A DNA stretch of 64,000 nucleotides from Rhodospirillaceae bacterium (GTDB taxonomy: Bacteria; Pseudomonadota; Alphaproteobacteria; Thalassobaculales; Thalassobaculaceae). The notes under the pieces are model-generated. The model was not told where the DNA came from, did no database searches, and was given only the letters and a program-made list of their open reading frames with translations. The stretch is taken from the NCBI GenBank assembly GCA_018401495.1, contig JAGYJX010000021.1:277977-341976 (forward strand), read 5' to 3'. How positions within the stretch are numbered: the first letter of the stretch is position 1; each line of letters starts with the position of its first letter. The position numbers and the translations under genes are program-made. Shown here in pieces: positions 63,938 through 64,000 of the stretch.

Positions 63938-64000
63938 TTTTCTTTCGTGCAGGCTTTCACCCACCGCGCCGGAGCGCTAGCGTCGCCCGGAACGGTCGAG

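Overview
This is a high-GC bacterial chromosome segment from an alphaproteobacterium, most likely of the Rhodospirillales side of the class. The inference rests on a gcrA cell-cycle regulator (alphaproteobacterial) with GANTC motifs in its leader, a glnB-glnA operon with a sigma54-type promoter as known from Azospirillum and Rhodospirillum, and a histidine tRNA that keeps the G-1:C73 pair lost in the Rhizobiales/Rhodobacterales/Caulobacterales group. There are no insertion sequences, prophage genes or CRISPR arrays, and no gene-free stretch longer than about 210 bases.

Layout. 1-4.7 kb: end of a phenylacetate-type pair (thioesterase, enoyl-CoA hydratase/isomerase), a methyltransferase, a PAS_5 protein, an RraA/aldolase-like protein, an aldo/keto reductase and an acetyltransferase. 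4.7-13.5 kb: Rieske oxygenase, amidohydrolase, BipA GTPase, an M24 peptidase-fold protein and the 5-oxoprolinase genes pxpA / pxpBC. 13.5-26.5 kb: a small membrane protein, a metallo-beta-lactamase-fold protein, then a complete carbon-phosphorus lyase operon on the minus strand (phnG-H-I-J-K-L-M, hexapeptide acetyltransferase, phnN, phnC-D-E1-E2) with its regulator phnF divergent; a perfect palindrome between phnG and phnF is the probable operator. 26.5-36.6 kb: pentapeptide-repeat protein, aldehyde dehydrogenase, and a branched-chain-type ABC importer followed by a cupin and a thiamine-diphosphate enzyme. 36.7-42.5 kb: metZ, a four-gene ECF sigma / anti-sigma / periplasmic sensor / EF-hand cluster, a beta-keto acid cleavage enzyme with a shikimate-dehydrogenase-like partner, and a GNAT. 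42.5-48.9 kb: gcrA, a short-chain dehydrogenase, pepN, a racemase plus a PuuE-like deacetylase, and a second PAS_5 protein. 48.9-55.5 kb: a beta-lactamase-fold / FAD monooxygenase / DUF2783 operon, a stand-alone Lrp ligand domain, a RhlE-type helicase, an alpha/beta hydrolase and a glycosyltransferase. 55.5-64 kb: parE, a thioesterase, metA, glnBA, two aminotransferases and tRNA-His.

As a whole the window is oxidative/catabolic and nutrient-scavenging: phosphonate phosphorus, 5-oxoproline, imported small organic acids or amides, and nitrogen control through PII/GlnA. metA and metZ, about 21 kb apart, form the homoserine acylation/direct sulfhydrylation branch of methionine synthesis; MetA carries Glu111, which predicts acetyl-CoA rather than succinyl-CoA use.

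The sequence itself looks imperfect. About fourteen genes, including the essential gene parE, are broken by one- or two-base frameshifts while the rest of each protein is well conserved, often at G or C runs. I treat these as probable sequencing errors and give whole-gene coordinates for them.
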